The position numbers and the translations under genes are program-made. Positions 35,501 to 47,700 of a DNA stretch of 64,000 nucleotides are shown here, piece by piece. Below the pieces are notes generated by a model. It was not told the DNA's origin. It did not search any database and worked only from the letters and a program-made list of their open reading frames with translations. Source of the stretch: Chlamydomonas reinhardtii (lineage: Eukaryota; Chlorophyta; Chlorophyceae; Chlamydomonadales; Chlamydomonadaceae); contig NC_057015.1 in NCBI RefSeq assembly GCF_000002595.2, forward strand, positions 3,875,955-3,939,954. The letters are read 5' to 3'. Position 1 is the first letter of the stretch, and each line of letters begins with the position of its first letter.

Positions 35501-37552
35501 GGGATTCTCCTTGTACTTGTCTGCAGGCGCACACACCAAATGCACCGCCACGAACGTCCATGTGGGCAGTTACGGGCATGCCTCGCTTGCATCCCAAGTT
35601 CAGATCATGAGTTGCGTGGCCGAGCACTGCCTAGGCGCCAGTCCCCTCCGTACCATTGAGCGCGTGGAAGGCTTCGCTCGCCTTCTCCACTGCATTGTAA
35701 ATCAGCCGTGTGTCCACGTCCGGCACCTGCAGTAAGGAAAGGGAGGTGGCCCCGCGGCAAGACTCCTTGAAAGTGGTGTCTGGAGTCTCCGGCCACGCAA
35801 TGCCACGGCGGCTTCAACACCATCGCTCTGCCTCGTAGCCTTCCCAGCATCCTCTACCCCAGTCCGGCATCCGCCACAGTCTGCAGCTCCTATCCTCCTC
35901 AGGCCTCCCACGCACGCACACGCACACGCACCTGCACCTGCGACTGCACCTCCTGCACCTTGTCAGCCAGGGCGTTGGGCAGCGCCTTCAGCTCCATGGC
36001 GCGCGGCAGCTCCGGCAGGGCGGGCAGCTCCACCTGCGGCATGAGCGCCGGCAGCTCCGGCAGGCCCGGCAGCTCAAAGGCTCGGTACGGCTTGGTGGGC
36101 AGGCCGCTTGCCTGCATGTGGGCAACCAGGCAAGAAGGCGTTTAGATGGAGCGCGCGGCCTCCGGCTATCACTTTGCCGCATTTCCGCTGCTTGTACGGC
36201 CAACACACTCCGGGGGCCACACGTGTTTGTGTCAGCGCGGCCGCAGCCCCGGTGCGCTCTCACCTTCCACCCTTTCGGCCCTTCCATACCGCCCCGCATG
36301 AAGAACACCTTTTCCTTCAGCAACCCCAGCTTGGCCACATCCGCCGCCGCCCGGGGCGCCAGCGAGCCGTCTCTGTTTGGGCGGGAGGCGGCGAGTGTCA
36401 GCCGCAAATGGAATACAACAACAACACTGTGCCCACTGGCTTCCTCGGCTTCGCATTGTTAGTCTTATAGCATCTTACTCGCTACATTTGCAGCTACGCA
36501 GTCCCGAGTCTCGGGTGTCACTCACGAGTCCACCAGTATAAGAATGGAGTCGTCGTACACGCCCTGAGCCTCCAGTAGGTTGGCCGCGAAGTCGGCGTCA
36601 ATGGTCAGAACGCCGTCGGCCTCCTCCTGCAAGGGGCAAACGCGAGCCGCAGCGTGTCGGGTGACCACGGCGCCTACGACAGGCGGCGGTGCTTGGAGTC
36701 GCTGTACGGTGACAAACTTGCTTGTGTGAGGGCACGCACCCGCACGTACGGCACTGAGATGGGGCTCTTGGCGCCGGTGTCGCGTGTGTCGATGACGCCC
36801 TCCTCCCGCTGCATGCTCCTGGGCCGAATGTCCACCAACATAGCACGCTCCTGTTGCGCCCAGCAACACAGAGCACAAACATAGATCTTCATCAACGCGT
36901 CATCCGTCATCATGTAGCGCGTCTTCAACCCCACACACCCATCCATCCGCTCAACGCCGTGTCCATCTTCAACCCCACACACCCATCGCAAGTAACACGA
37001 TTACTTCGCTGCCGCTGCAGTCACTCACGTCCGTGGTGGCCGCCTCGTAGGCCTGCAGTGCGGTGGTGGGTTGCGTCGTGGCCTTGTTGGCCATGGCAAA
37101 CGTGGCTGCCACCGCCGTGCCAATGGCCGCGACTCCAGCGCCCATCGCCAGGACCGGGTTCTCACTTGCAAGGGCTAGGATGTCGGCGGCGCCAGCCATG
37201 TCCGCCGCGGCTGTGAAAAGAGAAATGAGGTCAGCTAGCATTCCGGTGGCTTCCCTGTCGTGCCCGCCACGGTACCGTGAATGCGGGCGCGGGCGCGGGC
37301 GCGCAGGGCGACGCACGCCACTGCCTGCCCTTCACCCCACCACAGCCCCAATATAACGCTCGCCCCAACCTCGCACTTCGCATGCGGCACTTCCCTCACC
37401 ACGTGACACACACCTGCAGCGGCAGCTTCGCCCGCGATAATGAGCGAGCCAATCGCCAGGTTATTGCGGGCGTTGGCGTGCATGCGCACAGCCACCCGTG
37501 CACTTCGCGCCTGCGGGCGCGTTGGCGCCAATTGCTGAAGTTTTAACACCAT
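32555..37552 (-). CDS. TROL: TROL-like thylakoid rhodanese protein with long 16-residue repeat tail
   Basis: Resembles thylakoid rhodanese-like protein TROL, which tethers ferredoxin-NADP reductase to plant thylakoids. The start MVLKLQQLAPTRPQARSARV (37414-37552) is a likely chloroplast transit peptide. The next exon holds a membrane helix within ASENPVLAMGAGVAAIGTA. The rhodanese-like domain follows: AMLVDIRPRSM, LEAQGVYDDSILILVDS and MRGGMEGPKGWK. I see no catalytic Cys in its active-site loop, so it is probably inactive, as in TROL. A Pro-rich segment (LPGLPELPALMPQVELP), a second membrane region (KYKENPTLANGVLVGAGV) and GLARFLVGNLLFARDRE then match TROL order. The last exon (about 700 residues) is not TROL-like: an Ala/Glu/Lys/Gln coiled-coil region with about 28 tandem repeats. 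No plant-type FNR-binding ITEP tail is seen. Alternative: another membrane rhodanese-like protein. Confidence 0.8.
32951..34296 (-). repeat. Coding tandem array, about 28 units of 48 bp
   Basis: The repeat unit encodes AEEQARVAAEAAARAQ (16 residues). Variation is mostly R/K before AQ and V/VV. Three units are 54 bp and read QARALLAAEAAA (units 7, 19 and 28 from the N-terminal side). Because 48 is a multiple of three, all frames on both strands stay open across the array. The polypeptide is predicted to form a very long charged helix. Confidence 0.92.
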
Positions 37553-38579
37553 GATGGTTACTGACACGCGTCTAAAGCGCAGTGAGGATGTTGTGCGGCG
37601 ATGCAATTGGAAAGTCGAGTGTATCCTTGAAGCTTCCAACGAGATCGATACCCAAGTGAAGGACAGTTCATGCAGTGCAAGACCCTTTACAAACTCGCTC
37701 GGCAACGGAGCTGACGGCGACCCACAATGTACGTGGGCTTCCACGCAACGCAGGCCATCCGACGGCATTGTGCAAGCAAAGTCGGACGTCTGCGCGCAAC
37801 CGCAGGCCCAACCTCATACGGCATGCAAATCTTCTAGTGTGTAAACGTTTCGCTACTGAATTGCACGTCGACGCAGGCTGCCTAAAGCCGGTTGATGTGC
37901 CAAACCCTACCAGCCCCTGGCGCCCGCACTGCACCCTGCATGCGTCCCTCCGTGACCTCCCAGCAGGTGCCCGCGTGGCCATCTGCTCAAACCAAGGCCT
38001 CAAATCTACAAACCACTGCCTATTTCAATCTGAGCGCTTAGCTCATACCTTTCTCGCACCTGGTGTAGCGCCAACACCACCACTCAGGACCACTCCTGCT
38101 GACCGGTTCTACCGCAGTTGCGCGAAACGTTCCCCGCTGAACCAACCGCTCGCCTGCACACATGCGCTGCCACTTGCGCCTCTGTCCGCATGCTTGCAAG
38201 CCACGTCAGCGCACGCGACGGACCCTTGAGCCACGCAGCAGATAGCTGTGGGCCTTCTAAGTGCAGGCCTCCAGCCTGCAACTGCTCCGCTGCATTACCA
38301 GTCCCTGTTGACGCTTTCCATTGACACTGCTCCCCGCTTATGCTACAAGCTCCCGCTCTAACCACTTGATGCATAAAAGTGCAAGAGTGCTTTAACTCGT
38401 GCATGTGCCGCACTGGCTTAAGCATCGACAGGCCCCGCCTTCCCTACAGTCCCGCTCACACCCTGCGTCCCGCTCGGTCGTCGGTGAACCCAGCAGGGGC
38501 ATTCTGCCCACAGTGACCCGTATCGACTGTGTTGGTGCTGTATCAGCCCAGTGTGCCTGCTTCAAGCCCAAACGCACGC
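37553..38579. other. Intergenic: TROL-like promoter and NIPSNAP 3' UTR
   Basis: About 1 kb between two minus-strand genes. A plus-strand frame over 37675-38229 is open but has no recognisable domain, no splice structure and no database-like motif, so no gene is called. Confidence 0.4.
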
Positions 38580-40376
38580 TCACTGCCACCTCGAGAACCG
38601 CGTGGGATGCAAAAACGAGATGTGGAATTGGTCGCACAGCTCGTACGCCTTGGACTTGGCATCCTGCCACTCCGCCGCCCCCCGGCTTCGTTCGCACGCC
38701 CTGCCAGGATGAGCAACGAATACACGGTGAGAGGACACGTGGGGCAACACGTCGGGCAGCATGTAAATGGTATATGCCGGACGTGCGGAGTACGGAACTC
38801 ACTCGATGAGGCGCTGTGCTGAGGGGTACCTGCGTCAGCACATGCATGGGAGGCACAGGACATGAGTAGGAGCTCTAACACCCCGCTGGTGTCCACCGCG
38901 ACTGCCCCGCGATCTCAGCTGAGGTAGCTGACTCCAGCCCGAACCAAACACGCGTGCTGTACAGCCTGTACTGTACGCACCTGTACACCTCGTAAACCTG
39001 ATTGAGCTGCCCCACGTCCGAGTGCGCCAGCAGCGCTAGCTGCCCCACACCATCCGCCGCCAGCTTGGACGGCAGCCTTACAACAGACATGGACCAACGG
39101 CACACGACGGGTCAACGTCAATGCACAAGTTGTGTTGGTATCCTTTAGGGGCTCAACGATAAGCCGCAGTGCAGCGCTGCGTATAAGCTCCGAAGCCTGA
39201 CATGGTCATGCCTGGGGGTGGATATCGTATGGCCAAAGCCCAGCTAAGCATGTAACACTGAGAGCCCCGTGCTACTGACAGCCGGCCTGGCCGGGGCCCT
39301 GACATGCCGGTGACTGTCACGCGCCCCGCCCGGCCTTCCCTCAGCTCCTTCCTGGCAGCCAATTTGCCCGTCTTGCCAGACATTGACGCGATATGTAGTT
39401 GCGTGCGGCCATCCCTTGAACACTTCATTCACCCGGTTTTGAAAGCCGCCATCAACGCCTTGACGCCGTTGCGCCCCGGCCTCAGTCGGTAGTTCCGCAG
39501 CTCGTACACCACCTGGTCGGCGGAGCTGCCCCCAGCCCCGCCCGCCGCGGCCGCCGCTGCTGGTTGGAAGCCTGAGGCGCAGCCAATCCCGGCTGCTGCG
39601 TATACATCCGCCGGTGCCTGCAGCAAGATGGTGGACTCCTGTACACAATCATCAATAGAAGGGTGAGGAGTTGGTCGGGCACCGCCAGGTCACGGGCAAG
39701 AGGAAACAAGGTGCGGCACGTGCAGCGCCAGTACCCCTCTTTGCCTGGCTGCGCTGCAAACCGTACCTTCGTCAGAATGCACGACCGCGCTGCGTCCGTG
39801 TACCGCTGCCAGTCGGCGTGGGCGGCGGCTGCCCGGCGCGTGGCGTCTCGGGCACTGTAATTCTGCAGATGAAACCAGGCGGCGGTCCAACCAAGTCCGT
39901 CCGGTGGCCTACTGTTATTGGTGCTGGGCCCCCGGCAACACGGTGTATTCGCCGCAACTCAACCGCCCACCTCAAAGTGGTACATATGCACGACACGGCT
40001 AACGTTGCCACCTGTGTCGGCCGTGAACATGCTGCATGGCGGGAAGCGTAGGTATCAGCCTCATGTACCGCGAAGACACGGTAACTAAGCAAACCCGGTA
40101 CACCGATGTTTGAACGGCGTTCCCGTGCTCACCCTAGAAATCCCTTGTACACTTGGGTGCGCGCCGCCGCATACTCCGTCGAAAGCGCCAGAAAACGCTT
40201 ATATTCGGACGCGTGAAGTACATAGTCTCTGTCGTGATTAAAGAAAACAGGCTGTGTGTGGCGCGGTTGCGGACTTCACAAGCAGCAGCCGCAAACAACG
40301 CACTGCACGCGCTGCCCTTAAGCACCGCGTCACGCATGCTGCGCCTATCTCCATCATTCGCGGTTAGTAGAGGCAT
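38580..40376 (-). CDS. NIPSNAP-family protein with two NIPSNAP domains
   Basis: NIPSNAP proteins are small dimeric alpha-beta-barrel-like proteins, often mitochondrial; their biochemical role is poorly known. Domain 1: HDRDYVLHASEYKRFLALST (near 40190), MFTADTGGNVSRVVHMYHF (about 39972-40049) and YSARDATRRAAAAHADWQRY (near 39800), ending SCILTK. An exon with a Gly/Ala-rich linker then gives domain 2: VVYELRNYRLRPGRNGVKAL (near 39470), HSDVGQLNQVYEVYR (near 39000) and a last exon with GAAEWQDAKSKAY, ending FLHPTRFSRWQ at 38580. The HSDVG...VYEVY and ADTGG...VHMYHF segments are matching strands of the two domains. The start at 40376 (MPLLTANDGDRRSM) is uncertain: it needs a short intron that joins in phase but was not otherwise supported. 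Confidence 0.8.
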
Positions 40377-40962
40377 GTGCCTCTAGCAGGGAAGAAGTAT
40401 CCTTCCAACCAGGCGTGCTGACGCGTGCAAGCGACAATTTGCCTGCGCCACCATCCCACCATGCTCAGGAAGCCCACCATCTGCGCCATGGCCCCTGCCG
40501 CGAGCTAACTTGGGTCAGCTTAGATAAACCTCCCAACTAGAGAGCGCACCTTAGCTCGATTATTCCCGCTGGTGCATTGCTAGCGTGCGTGGAGTTGCGC
40601 CGCAACAAGCGACACGCCACGCTGGTCGCTTTTACTGGCATTTGTTTGCTAGTAATATTCGGTCATAAAATGCTATGCAGGTTAGGTCGTCTAGAGTTCT
40701 TGCAAGCAAACCGGTCGGTTGCTCAGCTACAAGTCTCTTGGATCCAGGATTGGGACAAGTCCCTCAAGCCTCAGCTTCTACTTCCCCTTGAAAACGCAGT
40801 ACACACAACTTGGCCTATATATATTTATAGCCTACTTCACGACGCTGGCACCCCAGCCCGTATCGCCTCGACAGCTGACTCCCCCGACCGCTACGTACCG
40901 AAGCGCTATACCACCGAATTCATTCTTAAGCGCTAGCTTGATAATCAGTGAGGTCAGAGAGA
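40377..40962. promoter_or_regulatory. Divergent promoter between NIPSNAP and FHA-RING genes
   Basis: A 586-bp spacer between divergent start codons. It is unusually AT-rich around 40630-40680 and holds a strong TATA-like block described separately. Confidence 0.5.
40816..40829 (+). promoter_or_regulatory. TATA-box candidate for the FHA-RING gene
   Basis: TATATATATTTATA lies about 135 bp upstream of the ATG at 40963. It stands out in a GC-rich genome and would place transcription start near 40850. Confidence 0.5.
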
Positions 40963-42680
40963 ATGATTAAAGGCGTGAACCGACCAGCCATTTTCTATGA
41001 CTTGGTCGGGCTTGCGCACTCAGGCGTGGTATCTGTGGGCAGAGAGAGCGATTCTACTATACGCCTCGACTGCCCGGAAGTCCCTTTCCTGCTCTCGCGC
41101 AAGCATGCTAAAATTTGCGTCAATCCAGACGGCAGCCTTATTCTGAAGGACATCAACTCCACGAACGGCACCTACATCGCTCGTGAAGGCGAATTTCTCA
41201 GGCGGCTGCGGTCGGATGAGGGCTGGGAGCTACGCCGCGGCGACCTGGTGAGAGTGATTGCGGGGTGCATGGGCTTTTGGGGTACCAACGGGGGTGGTGG
41301 CATTGCTGCCTGCTTGTTGGGTTCCCATAGTGCGGGGTGGGCGATTGCAGGCCTGCGCATTCGTGATGCGGAGGCGGCGAGTTGCCACCGGCTAACTGCG
41401 GGTCACCGGACGCGGGCCCAGCACCCAGCTCCTTGCTTGCCCTGGTCTCCCTGCTGCCTTGCGGACTGCTTACAACCGTGGGCACTGGTGCTATCTATGC
41501 ATGCAGATTGGCTTTGGCGGGCCGGAGACCATTGTTGCGCGTAGCGATGTGCCGGACGTCACCGTCGCCAACCCCTTCCTGTTCCGCTACACGCCGCTGG
41601 ACGACGATGCAGATAGTGCGTTTAACTCGTCTGCAGAGCAGCAGCTGCTGGGCAACGGAGCGCAGGTAGGTGTTTGCGGCAGTCAAGCAACCTGCGTATT
41701 GTACGGCTGCGGGAATGGCCAAAGCGGGCCAAGCTGTACGTGTTTCGGAGTCATAGACTGCTGAGGCCTGTCGTCCACGTCGGCGCCATGCAGGGTCGCG
41801 CACGGAAATTCAGCGAAATTGAAGACCGCTGCCAGCAAGAGGACATGGACTGCGAGGTGGCGTCCACCAGCTCACCCGACAAAGAGAGCAAGAAGGCCAA
41901 GACGGCGGTGACAGCAAAGGACATCGTGTCTAACCTAGCAAACCACCTAACGTGTGCCATCTGCCACGACTGGCTCGCTGGTGCACATGCGCTAACATGC
42001 GGGCATATGTTCTGCGGCATCTGCCTCGCGGGGTGGCTGGCACAAAAGCAATCCTGCCCGGAGTGCCGGAAACCGAGTGCAGGCAAGTTGCAAGCGGCAT
42101 TAATTGCATGCTGGTAGATGACTTGCAGAAGCACTCACAGCATCCTGGCTCGGAAACATGCGAATTGCAGTTCATGACGTGGCGCCGGTGTCGCAACATC
42201 TCCTTCCATTCTCGATCATACAGGTGTCCCTGTGAGGTGCCGCGGTGTCGACAACTCCATCTCTGACATCCTCCAACACAACCTGGTGTCGCCGAACTCA
42301 AAGCGTGAAAGGCGTCGGAAGCAGCTGGCGTGGGAGGAGGTCGGAGACGGTGTGCTTGAAAGCTGGACAAATGCGATGCAGCAGCGGCGGCAACAGGTAT
42401 GCATGGGAGCTGCAGTCGGCTCACACGTGTGTCGCTGGTCTGCCTGCTGCGCAGAGTAGAGGAGTGAAGGTTATTGCAAGATTATGCATTTCCTTTACTG
42501 TATACAAACCCCTGTCTGCAGGCTGTGAACGTAGCATCGCAACACCTAGCAAACCTGACGGGGCAACCTGCACCTGCGCCGGTTGCTGCTGCACCACGAC
42601 CAGACGGCGCCGTGGTTGGTCAGAACACGCGGCGGGCCAACCAAGGCGGCGCGCCGCCAGTCAACCGGCCAGCCCGGTGA
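40963..42680 (+). CDS. FHA-RING E3 ubiquitin ligase (RNF8/CHFR/Dma-like)
   Basis: Five exons join in phase: 40963-41247, 41507-41665, 41794-42082, 42224-42396 and 42522-42680, giving 354 residues. The FHA domain occupies about residues 15-125: VSVGRESDSTIRLDC, then LLSRKHAKICV and INSTNGTYI, the conserved GR, SxxH and NG phosphothreonine-binding motifs. A C3HC4 RING finger follows at about 200-242: CAICHDWLAGAHALTCGHMF, then CGICLAGW and CPECRK. The C-terminus has a basic RERRRKQLAW stretch and an Ala/Pro-rich end. FHA-plus-RING ligases (RNF8, CHFR, yeast Dma1/2) act in DNA-damage or mitotic checkpoint ubiquitylation. The third intron uses a GC donor (GCAAGT at 42083). No CHFR-type C-terminal cysteine region is seen, so RNF8/Dma-like is the better fit. 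Confidence 0.88.
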
Positions 42681-43769
42681 TAACGCCTTGCTCGGTTGCA
42701 TGGGGCGGGCAGTAGGCATCAGAACGCATGATTCCTGGGACTTCGCGCTGCACTGCATCTCTCCTGCAGCTGGCGAAAGCATTGTGCAGTAGACTGCACT
42801 GGTAGCGGAGTGCTGTCGAAACGCGAACGCGAATGTGCGCGACACGAAGAGACGTTGTAGTCGCTAGCACGCATAGAAGGCCGGTTAGCAGCACGGGTAG
42901 TATTTGTTCAGGTAGTCATGGTGTGCTGGAACGGATACCGGACGGAGTTCACTTGCCACCTGCTGTACTTGCGTCAGTGCTCATTGCAAATGGATACCAC
43001 GCAAACAGGCTGGACGTGCGAACGATGTGGGCCCACGCTGATGACGCAATGCAAATTATTGAATGGTCTAGAGGCTGCCGTTGGCACTCCGTACTCCGAT
43101 GAAGCTGTGACCCTGTCCTGTACTCCTTCCTGTCCTGTTACAAGGCTCTATGGCCTCACGCATCGCCTGTCCTTACTAATTCAGTCAACTGCACAACCAG
43201 CAGTGTCGTCTTTCGAAATGATGGCGGGCCCGGGCATCCATCAAAGGACAAGTTCTGGTCACCTGTCTCAACCAAGCATTGCATGCTATACCTTACTCTC
43301 AAAGCTCGTGTCATTCCTGTGTGAGAAGGCCACACATGCCACCCAATCGCACATTACACCTGACACTTCAGCTCGTGGCCCATGGCATGCAAACCAATGT
43401 GGCGGTCCTTGTATCCATCAGCTCTAGCCGTTCGCCGCCGGACCTGGGGCCTTCAGCTGTCTCTAACACCGGAACCGTCTCCAACATAGAAAGCCCACGC
43501 CAGGTAGTCCTTGCAACATTGCTCCGTCAACGTTCCAGTACATGAAACCAGTGTCAAGCCGTACGTCACCCGCTCTGAACTCCTGCAACGGCTCCTTGAC
43601 GGCTCTCGCCCTCATGCACGCACTCACACACGCGTGCATATCATACGCGCACGCACATTCTCGTGTGCCCGCATTTCTCCGCCGTACAGTTGCAGCCACA
43701 CCCTCCTACACTGTCAACATTGCGGTACACACCCAGTCAGCAAAGCACTGCACTACATCAGGCCTGTGT
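42681..43769. other. Convergent 3' regions, no gene seen
   Basis: Space between the FHA-RING stop and the ORMDL stop, transcribed toward each other. A Cys-containing frame near 42918-43100 (TCERCGPTLMTQC) drew attention but lacks support from splice sites. A minus-strand TGTAA lies at 43138-43142, rather far from the ORMDL stop. Confidence 0.4.
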
Positions 43770-44231
43770 TCAGTACTTGTTGATGCCAAAGAACCGGACC
43801 TTGTGCAGCGCTGGCAGTTTGGCGATAAGGAGCACCAAAACAACAGCCAGGTTCACACCCAGTGGCTGCTTCCTAAAGTCGGTGCCGTGCGTTGCCAGCA
43901 CGAACAGCAGGACGGGGACTACGGCGAAGATTTTCCGGTTGCGTGTCCCGTAGGCCTCCCCGTCTACCTGCTCCCAGAAGGTGAGAGCTTCATACTTGCC
44001 CTGGTCCTCGGGGTTGGGAGACCCCTTGAGCCAGTGAAGGAGGTAGTATGTCAGGACTCCATGAATGATGTGCACGTAGGTCCACGCAAGGCCCGCGTCG
44101 TCGATAAGCGCCGAGATGCCGAGCCAGCCCAGCACGATGAGCGCCAGGTACCAGGTCCACACGCTAGGGTAGTTGAGCCAGTTCGTGTTTTTGTTTACAT
44201 CGACCTCTGACACCGTCCGCCGATGCGGCAT
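43770..44231 (-). CDS. ORMDL: ORMDL-family endoplasmic reticulum protein
   Basis: ORM/ORMDL proteins sit in the ER membrane and restrain serine palmitoyltransferase, the first enzyme of sphingolipid synthesis. The gene is a single exon of 153 residues, the same length as human ORMDLs. It runs MPHRRTVSEVDVNKNTNWLN through membrane segments at about 23-43, 49-68, 100-117 and 124-142. Plant-like family blocks are LAWTYVHIIHGVLTYYLLHW, EALTFWEQVDG, TRNRKIFAVVPVLLFVLA and HKVRFFGINKY at the end. The Asn near the start (NKNTNW) corresponds to the residue involved in ceramide sensing in other ORMDLs. The ATG at 44231 gives the family start; the frame extends further upstream but without conservation. 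It is divergent to the GNAT gene. Confidence 0.95.
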   Translation of the reverse strand: MPHRRTVSEVDVNKNTNWLNYPSVWTWYLALIVLGWLGISALIDDAGLAWTYVHIIHGVLTYYLLHWLKGSPNPEDQGKYEALTFWEQVDGEAYGTRNRKIFAVVPVLLFVLATHGTDFRKQPLGVNLAVVLVLLIAKLPALHKVRFFGINKY

Positions 44232-44741
44232 CGCGCCGGCCCTCCTTCGCGAAGACGAAAAAGAAAGACGTTCACCCAAAGGCCAGGCGGTGTTAGACTG
44301 GACTAAATTATAGTCGTAAGCTCTAGAGGGGCAGACTTGTGATGGCGGTGGCTTGGAAAGCGGGAAAGGGAAGCAGCGCGAAGGCAGATGCAGTGGCACA
44401 GCTCAGGTGTGCAGCTGGGTTGCGGTGTGTATTTGTGCTTAGCTTTGTAAGTCTAGGTAAATGAGACTTGTATGCAAAAGGATGCTGGACAGGGGCGAAA
44501 CACAAGCGAGCCTTTCCCCCTTCGCTCCATGCAAGCCCCCCGAGCACGCGACACTGCTCACTCCTAAATGTGGACCAGCACCACTGCATTGCCCTATGTG
44601 TGTATGACCTTATGGATATGCAATTGTGCGTCACCTTGGCATTTTAGAGTGCGCGGGCCTGTGCGCGGGCTGAGCTCCCCTTGCTCTACGCAAATGACAA
44701 AGTCTAGATCGTCTTGTTCAGTATGAAGAAAGATTCTGCTG
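44232..44741. promoter_or_regulatory. Divergent promoter between ORMDL and GNAT genes
   Basis: A 510-bp spacer between divergent start codons. No strong core motif is seen. Confidence 0.5.
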
Positions 44742-47700
44742 ATGGCAACAGCGCAGGCCGAGCGGCGCCTTCGCCTCGCGGCGACGAGGTCCCTGCTCTA
44801 TAGCCTGCCAATTAACGAGCTGTTTGAGCTCCCTGGGCGGCCGCACGTCGTCTATCAGCTCCGCAGCTATGCTAATACTAGCAATCCGGAAGAAGCTGCA
44901 TTGGCAGCTCGCAGTGACTCGCCCTTCCTCTTCAAGGCGTTCGAGACGGGGCAAATCGGCCCCAAGCGCCTTGCTCGCATCCATGGCGGCAAGCCGCGGG
45001 TCCACACCATTCATGAATACCTAGATTGGACGGTTACAGCCCAGGCGGCCGAGGGTGACGACGATCTGGTGGGTATGCGCATGTGCATGCCGACCGCCAA
45101 CATCTTAGGCATTGGAGTGCCGCTCGCTCTCTTCTCCCCCTCGCAACATCAACACCTCCCCCTCCAAGCATATTACCCCTGGCTTCAGCTGACGCGCACG
45201 GTCTCTCACGTTCGCACGCAGGACTTCGGCGGCTTCCGCGTGCTGGTGATTCTGCCTCGGTACCGCAGCGGCTGGCCCCCGCCGGGCGGGGACGTCACGG
45301 CGGCGGAGGAGCTGCGCAAGCCCAGCGTCATGGGAGCCCCAAAGAGCCCCATACCCGTACTCCAGTCGCACGGAAAACCCGTTACAGCTGCGACCATCCG
45401 CTCCGGACCGGGCTACCTAGAAATTCCCTTCGTGGCCACGCACGAGAACAAGCGCGGGCGGGGCTACTGCAGGTGCGGACGGGATGTGCTCCGCACACAT
45501 GGGGGCGCCAACCATGGGGATCCCACAGAGCGTGTCTGTGGTTAGATTGGATTCACGACACTATACCATGTGGCAGCCTCTCCTCCCGCACGGGTACCAT
45601 TCCCTCGGACGACGCTCCAGCTACCTCCCGTTGAAGCTACGTCCACATGCTGCCACGCCCTTGCCTGACCCTCGTGCCACCCCTGCGCCTGCCGCTCCAG
45701 GTGTCTGGTGGAGGCCGTTGAAGAGATCGCTCGGACGCTGGGGCTGAAGCGCCTCATGCTGTGCAGTACCAACGACGCGTCGGTGCAGTCCACGTGGAAG
45801 CACCTGGGCTTCCACTACTGCCCGGACGAGCAGATGGAGGAGTGGGACATCCTGCACACCGACATGGTGTACCTGCAGAACACTACGCAGATGCAGAAGG
45901 ACGTGCCGGCGCCGCGCCGCTTTAAGCCGGTGATAATCAAGCATGAGGACTTCAAGCAGCGCAGCTACGCGTTCGTGGGCTTCAAGCGCGCGCTGCCGCC
46001 CGCGCGGCGCCACCCACCGGCCAAGCGCGTCAGCAGCAAGGCGCCGCCCAAGAAGGCACCGGCCAACAGTGAGGTCAGCGAGCGCAGCGAATGCAGCAAG
46101 GACGACTCCCTGTCCGTAGCGGCGCGCACCGACCCCATCGGCGCCGGGCTGCTGCCCAACGGCGGCGGCGGCGCCAGCAGCTCCATGGTCGGCCGCGGCT
46201 CGCACGTCGGCGCGTCGCCACTGGGCATCGGCGCCGCCGGCACCACGCCACTTGGCGGGCGATTGCCCGGCGGCGATGAGCCGCTGATGGGCGGCGTGGC
46301 GGCGGGTGGGCTGCTGCACCCGCGTGACGACCTGCTGATGGCGGGTGGCGGGCCGCCCACACCGCAGCCCGCAGACGGCGAGCCGCTGCGGCCGCTGCAC
46401 ATGCACATGCCGGGCGACGGGCCCGGCACCTCGCACTCGGCACTGGGGCGGCCGGGCATGGATGGGCAGCTGCACATGGGCATGCTGCCGCCGCCGGGCG
46501 ATCAGGGTTTGGGCTTGTGCGGGCCGGGCGGCCCCGGGCGGCTGCTGTGGCCTAACAACGGGCAACTTGGGTCGGAGGGGCTCGGACCAGGGCCGCCGCC
46601 ATTGGGGGCGGGCGCTGGGCCAGGCAGCATGGGTGGCAACTTCGGCTGGCAGGGCATGGCTGGCGGTGGCGTTGATAACCTCTTGCAGCCGCAGCAGCAG
46701 CTCAGTTTGCAGCCGCTTCCCATGCAAGGCGGAAGCAGCATGGGCGGCGGCATGGGCGGCGGCATGGGTGGCGTCATGGGTGGCAGCTTGGGCGGCGGCA
46801 TGGGCAGCAGCTTCGAGAGCTCCGGGGTGATGCGGCAGGGGCTATCACCGTCGCTGCAGCCCAACCCCGGCAACATGCAACTCAGCATGCAGGGCATGGG
46901 TCAAGCGCCGATGCTGCAGGGCAGTCCGCAGCCCGGGAGGCTCCAGCACAGCTCGCAGACTGGCATGATCCAGGGTAGCCCGCAGCTAGGAATGATCCCG
47001 ACTGGGCCGCACCCCAATCTGCTGCAGGGTAGCCCGCAGCCAGGGCTGTTGCAGCCCGGCAGCAACCAGCAGCGCGGGTTGCAGGGCGGGCAGATGCAGG
47101 GCGGGCAGATGCAGGGCGGCATGCTGTCACTGCAGCCCGGCCCGCACGGCCAGTTCCAGAATCGGCCGCTTAGCAACATGCAGGGCGGCCTTTCGCCCAG
47201 CTTGCAGCAGCAACACCAGCACCAGCCCAACATGATGCTCAGCGGGCAGGGCGGCATGCCACTCAGCCTGCAGGGTGGTCCGCTGCAGGGCATGCACGGC
47301 TTGCAGCCGGGCGGGCAGGGTATGCCGCTCACGCTGCAGGGCGGCGGGGGCCCCATGACCATGCAGGGCGGGCAGCAGCCAGGCGGCCAGCTCACGCTGC
47401 CAGGCATGCAGCAGCAGGGGATGCAAGTGGGTATGCAGCAGCAGAACATGGGAAGCAGCCTCATGGCTGGCAGGCCCATGGGCATGCAGCCGGCCGCCAC
47501 CGCATCCAATCTGCCGCACATTATGCAGCCGGGGAGTATGTCGCTGAGCAGGCAGCCCGGCAGCCAGCCCGGTCAGATGTTAGGCATGCAAGGTAGCCTG
47601 CAGGGCGGCATGCAGGGCGGCGGCATGTCAACGGGTATGTCCACGGGAATGCTGCCTAGTGGTATGGTGCCAATGACCAGTGGCATGATGCCCAGCGGCA

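Noticed and set aside
37675-38229. Plus-strand frame of 184 codons
   Set aside because: No recognisable domain and it lies in the promoter/3' UTR space between two minus-strand genes.
42918-43100. Cys-containing frame as an extra 3' exon of the FHA-RING gene
   Set aside because: The upstream exon already ends in frame with a stop at 42680 and no well-placed splice pair joins them.
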